This document shows positions 8,595-10,693 of a stretch of 10,693 nucleotides of DNA, piece after piece. The position numbers and the translations under genes were made by a program. Each line of letters begins with the position of its first letter. Positions within the stretch are counted from its first letter, which is position 1. Under the pieces are notes generated by a model that saw nothing but the letters and a program-made list of their open reading frames with translations, was not told where the DNA came from and did not search any database. The stretch is from Isohypsibius dastychi (Eukaryota; Tardigrada; Eutardigrada; Parachela; Isohypsibiidae): contig JAQIWT010001464.1 in assembly GCA_034696485.1 (NCBI GenBank), forward strand, positions 1-10,693, read 5' to 3'.

Positions 8595-8969
8595 TTGCGC
8601 TTTAACGGGTTATTTTTACTGTTACCTAAATATGTTTCGAATAAGTCCAAGGGTTTCTTCGACAATAATCATTATTCTGAAAGGTTTCAAAGTATAGTAA
8701 ATGAGTCCATGTTGCCCCAAAAAAACGTCTATGTAACAGTTACGATGAATATGTTGACCAATGCCGTCCCGAATACAGAACAGTCGGACTATCGTGGCGA
8801 ATATAGCCGAAGTCAGAGAAATCAATGGAACGACACTCGTCCAGCATTTGCAGCGTTCGGGAACATGAGCAAAGGGGCATGTGCGAAATCCATACCACTT
8901 AAAAAGGTTATATACATTTGCATTGAGCATATGACTGGCTTTAAAAGCTCCCCATTGGAAAAATGTTGA
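8595..8969 (+). CDS. Possible coding remnant or exon, unidentified (strand uncertain)
   Basis: About 120 codons stay open on the plus strand, rich in Asn, Ser and charged residues (for example NVYVTVTMNMLTNAVPNTEQ). The minus strand is also open over 8996-8622 with the same codon boundaries, and predicts a Cys-, His- and Phe-rich protein with one hydrophobic stretch. I favour the plus strand on composition only. There is no good initiating ATG, no domain and no convincing splice sites. It could be an exon of an unseen gene, a decayed gene or chance. Confidence 0.2.
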   Translation: MRFNGLFLLLPKYVSNKSKGFFDNNHYSERFQSIVNESMLPQKNVYVTVTMNMLTNAVPNTEQSDYRGEYSRSQRNQWNDTRPAFAAFGNMSKGACAKSIPLKKVIYICIEHMTGFKSSPLEKC

Positions 8970-9238
8970 TGAAAGTAAATCGCCGAAAAATTTCAAGATC
9001 GCAAATTAGCAGTATTTGTTACATTTTGGCCTCAGACTTCAGCTCCCCCTTCTCCCCCCGTGTTCATTCTTTTCGATGTTCATGTGATTTTTCACTTGTG
9101 TTTTCGCACTCAACACGAAAATCATGATATTTCCAGATCATTTTGTTTTGAGAAAAGCAAGAAAATGTCTGGACGATATAATGTGTAACGCTTTTTCACA
9201 AGCCCCAATGATGCCTCTTTTATCAATTTTGTTACCCT

Positions 9239-9259
9239 CTCCCCCCCCCCCCCGCCCCC
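9239..9259. repeat. Poly-C tract
   Basis: Thirteen consecutive C, one G and five more C. Simple low-complexity sequence, prone to length error in reads and assemblies. Confidence 0.9.
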
Positions 9260-9529
9260 AACTTTATGATCATTTACTTGATGAACTCATGGACTGTCCA
9301 ATCCGTCCACTCTTTGGTGCCCTTCTGTTACGACAATGGAAAGATAACAAAGCTATGAACAATGGGGCAAACCAACTGTTCACCGTCAAGATTGCGGTTA
9401 TCATTTGTCGGACAAATATTATGTTCCGAATTTGAATGCAAGCTATCTCGTTTCGATTTCGTGCGAGATAGGACTGACGCAAGTGTTCAGCAAACGAAAA
9501 CTGTAATTCATCCACATATGATCATATAC

Positions 9530-9535
9530 TTTCAG
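9530..9535 (+). promoter_or_regulatory. Candidate splice acceptor in the 5' leader of the CUB-like gene
   Basis: CATATACTTTCAG ends at 9535, 21 bases before the start codon at 9557. It could serve a 5' UTR intron or a trans-spliced leader, which flatworms are known to use on a subset of mRNAs. The 21-base leader after it contains an in-frame TAA (9545-9547), which fixes ATG 9557 as the first possible start. Confidence 0.35.
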
Positions 9536-9556
9536 AAAAACGATTAATTAGCGACG

Positions 9557-10549
9557 ATGGTTAAAAGTGTGCTATTCCTCTTGGCGTTGTTGCCAGCAAT
9601 TCATTCATACGAATACGAGAAGAGTAAGTGGTAAAATCTAAGACATCGGTCTTCTTCCAGTTACGCTGCTAAGGTGACTTTTTTGTTATAGCCTATCTCG
9701 ATCGATATTGTCAAAATGGCACCATCTTTCTTGATACTTCTCTCAAACGCGCAGGAACTCTTGAATTCCCGATACTGAACTGGAAAGATTGTTCCGTCAA
9801 CATCACGGCTTCTGCTTATACTCTTGGTTCTGCCAGCTCCAGTGACCCGCAGATTGCCATTTACTTGAGTATCAGGTGAGAATTACCGAGACATACATGT
9901 TGGTAGTATAGATTCACCAGAAGGAGGGTGTATCAAAATTGTTTGTGACTGTACTAACGGCTATTTTTAATAGGCAAGTACGACTTGGGGATGGGGATCA
10001 TGTAAATATCTATGAAGGCGGAAATTCAGGCCGCTTGTCATTATTAAAGCACATTGCCGGACGTAACTTCACCCCGATATACGAGCAAGCGGTGTCTTCA
10101 TATACTTCACGGCCGAGTCTACGATTGGAGTTTGGCTCGGGATCAGCGGGCCAATCAGCGAATCAGAAGACACAGATACACTGGACAATTGCTTCTAAGG
10201 GTGAGGGAATGTGATTCCACGAAACGTTAACTGCGTTAACCTGATTTGCCTAGATTACTTCGAGGAATCCTGCTATGCGCTGAATGGATACATTCCACTT
10301 GAGTTGAAATGCGAAGAAAGTGACCGCATCAACTGCCCAGGAATTTTCGAGGGGGAAAACGTCTACACCCCAAACTTGCCCTTCTACGCCGATCAGTTTT
10401 CCCCAACTGATAATCGATGTGGGCGATGGGGCAACGGAAATACAACTCACTACCCATGGAACAACAGTGCGGCCTCGTTGGCCTCGCTGAGCGCAAGTTT
10501 TGCTATTATCGTTACAGCTGTTGCAAACATAGTCATCACACGGCAGTGA
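9557..10549 (+). CDS. Secreted, probably GPI-anchored CUB-like / LDLR-A-like surface protein (four exons)
   Basis: Exons are 9557-9623, 9692-9875, 9974-10200 and 10254-10549, joined by introns of 68, 98 and 53 bp (phases 1, 2 and 1) with donors GTAAGT, GTGAGA and GTGAGG. The product has 257 residues. Residues 1-17 are a signal peptide (hydrophobic core VLFLLALLPAI). Residues about 29-156 look like a divergent CUB domain: the first Cys pair (29 and 56), then GDGDHVNIYEGG (89-100) in place of the usual acidic, Cys-containing loop, then LRLEF (133-137) and QIHWTI (151-156). The second CUB Cys pair is missing. Residues about 166-215 hold four Cys; GYIPLELKC followed by Cys 187 resembles the middle of an LDLR-A repeat that has lost some cysteines. 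Five N-glycosylation sequons are present (31, 59, 115, 222, 230). The C-terminus (about 232-254) is hydrophobic and ends four residues later, as in GPI-anchor signals; a single membrane span is the alternative. CUB domains usually bind proteins or glycans outside the cell. The ligand is unknown. Confidence 0.8.
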
Positions 10550-10589
10550 TGGCCGAGTCGAACCGTCGATAATAATTCTAGCGTTTATC

Positions 10590-10595
10590 AATAAA
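10590..10595 (+). terminator. Poly(A) signal AATAAA of the CUB-like gene
   Basis: The canonical hexamer lies 41 bases after the TGA at 10547-10549, giving a very short 3' UTR. Confidence 0.75.
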
Positions 10596-10617
10596 GTTTC
10601 GAGAGCCGAGCTGTGAT

Positions 10618-10693
10618 CAGTGGCGTAGGAAGCCCTTATTTTTGGGTGACTCACCCCCCCTTTTTGGCCAGAATATTAGGGACTCACCCCCCC
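10618..10693. mobile_element. Possible start of a further mobile element, cut by the window edge
   Basis: From CAGTGGCGTAGGAAGCCC onward the sequence changes character, with GACTCACCCCCCC repeated at 10648-10660 and 10681-10693. Termini starting CAGTGGCG are common among DNA transposons such as hAT elements, but the rest lies outside the window, so the class cannot be decided. Confidence 0.3.

Larger units (their letters stand above)
8194..9529. other. Intergenic stretch upstream of the CUB-like gene
   Basis: Apart from the open region at 8595-8969, an inverted repeat and a C-run, no gene is supportable. A plus-strand open frame at 9124-9435 spans the poly-C tract and has no recognisable domain. 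The last few hundred bases should contain the promoter of the gene at 9557, but no clear TATA box is visible. Confidence 0.4.

Noticed and set aside
9124-9435. Plus-strand open frame of 103 codons
   Set aside because: It runs through the poly-C tract, has no domain and no ATG context of note, and looks incidental.

Overview
The window is eukaryotic. It has spliced genes with GT-AG introns of 53 bp to about 1 kb, AATAAA polyadenylation signals, a tRNA-headed SINE with a TAAG-type tail, and foldback and MITE-like elements. From remembered similarity of the SINE head and tail to common fluke repeats, the best guess is a digenean flatworm (trematode). No sequence here proves this, and the species cannot be named.

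Layout, left to right: a 617-bp foldback element flanked by TA (70-686); about 2.3 kb with no gene I can support (687-2956); a four-exon F-box protein gene on the minus strand (start codon at 6269, stop at 2957), whose second intron carries a 167-bp inverted-repeat element (3446-3612); a short gap; the 3' end of another minus-strand gene (terminal exon 6954-6745, poly(A) signal 6559-6554), whose only candidate upstream exon (7243-7205) abuts a minus-strand SINE (7261-7625); a second, decayed SINE-like head (about 7985-8193); a 375-bp stretch open on both strands (8595-8969); and at the right end a complete four-exon plus-strand gene (9557-10549) with its own poly(A) signal, followed by what may be the first bases of a further mobile element.

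The two well-supported genes are unrelated. The minus-strand gene predicts a 371-residue F-box protein, expected to be the substrate adaptor of an SCF ubiquitin ligase; its C-terminal part matches nothing I recognise. The plus-strand gene predicts a 257-residue secreted, glycosylated and probably GPI-anchored protein with a divergent CUB-like domain and a degenerate LDL-receptor-A-like segment, so it is likely exposed on the cell or tegument surface. All exon models were built by hand from splice-site consensus, reading phase and family motifs; transcript data would settle them.
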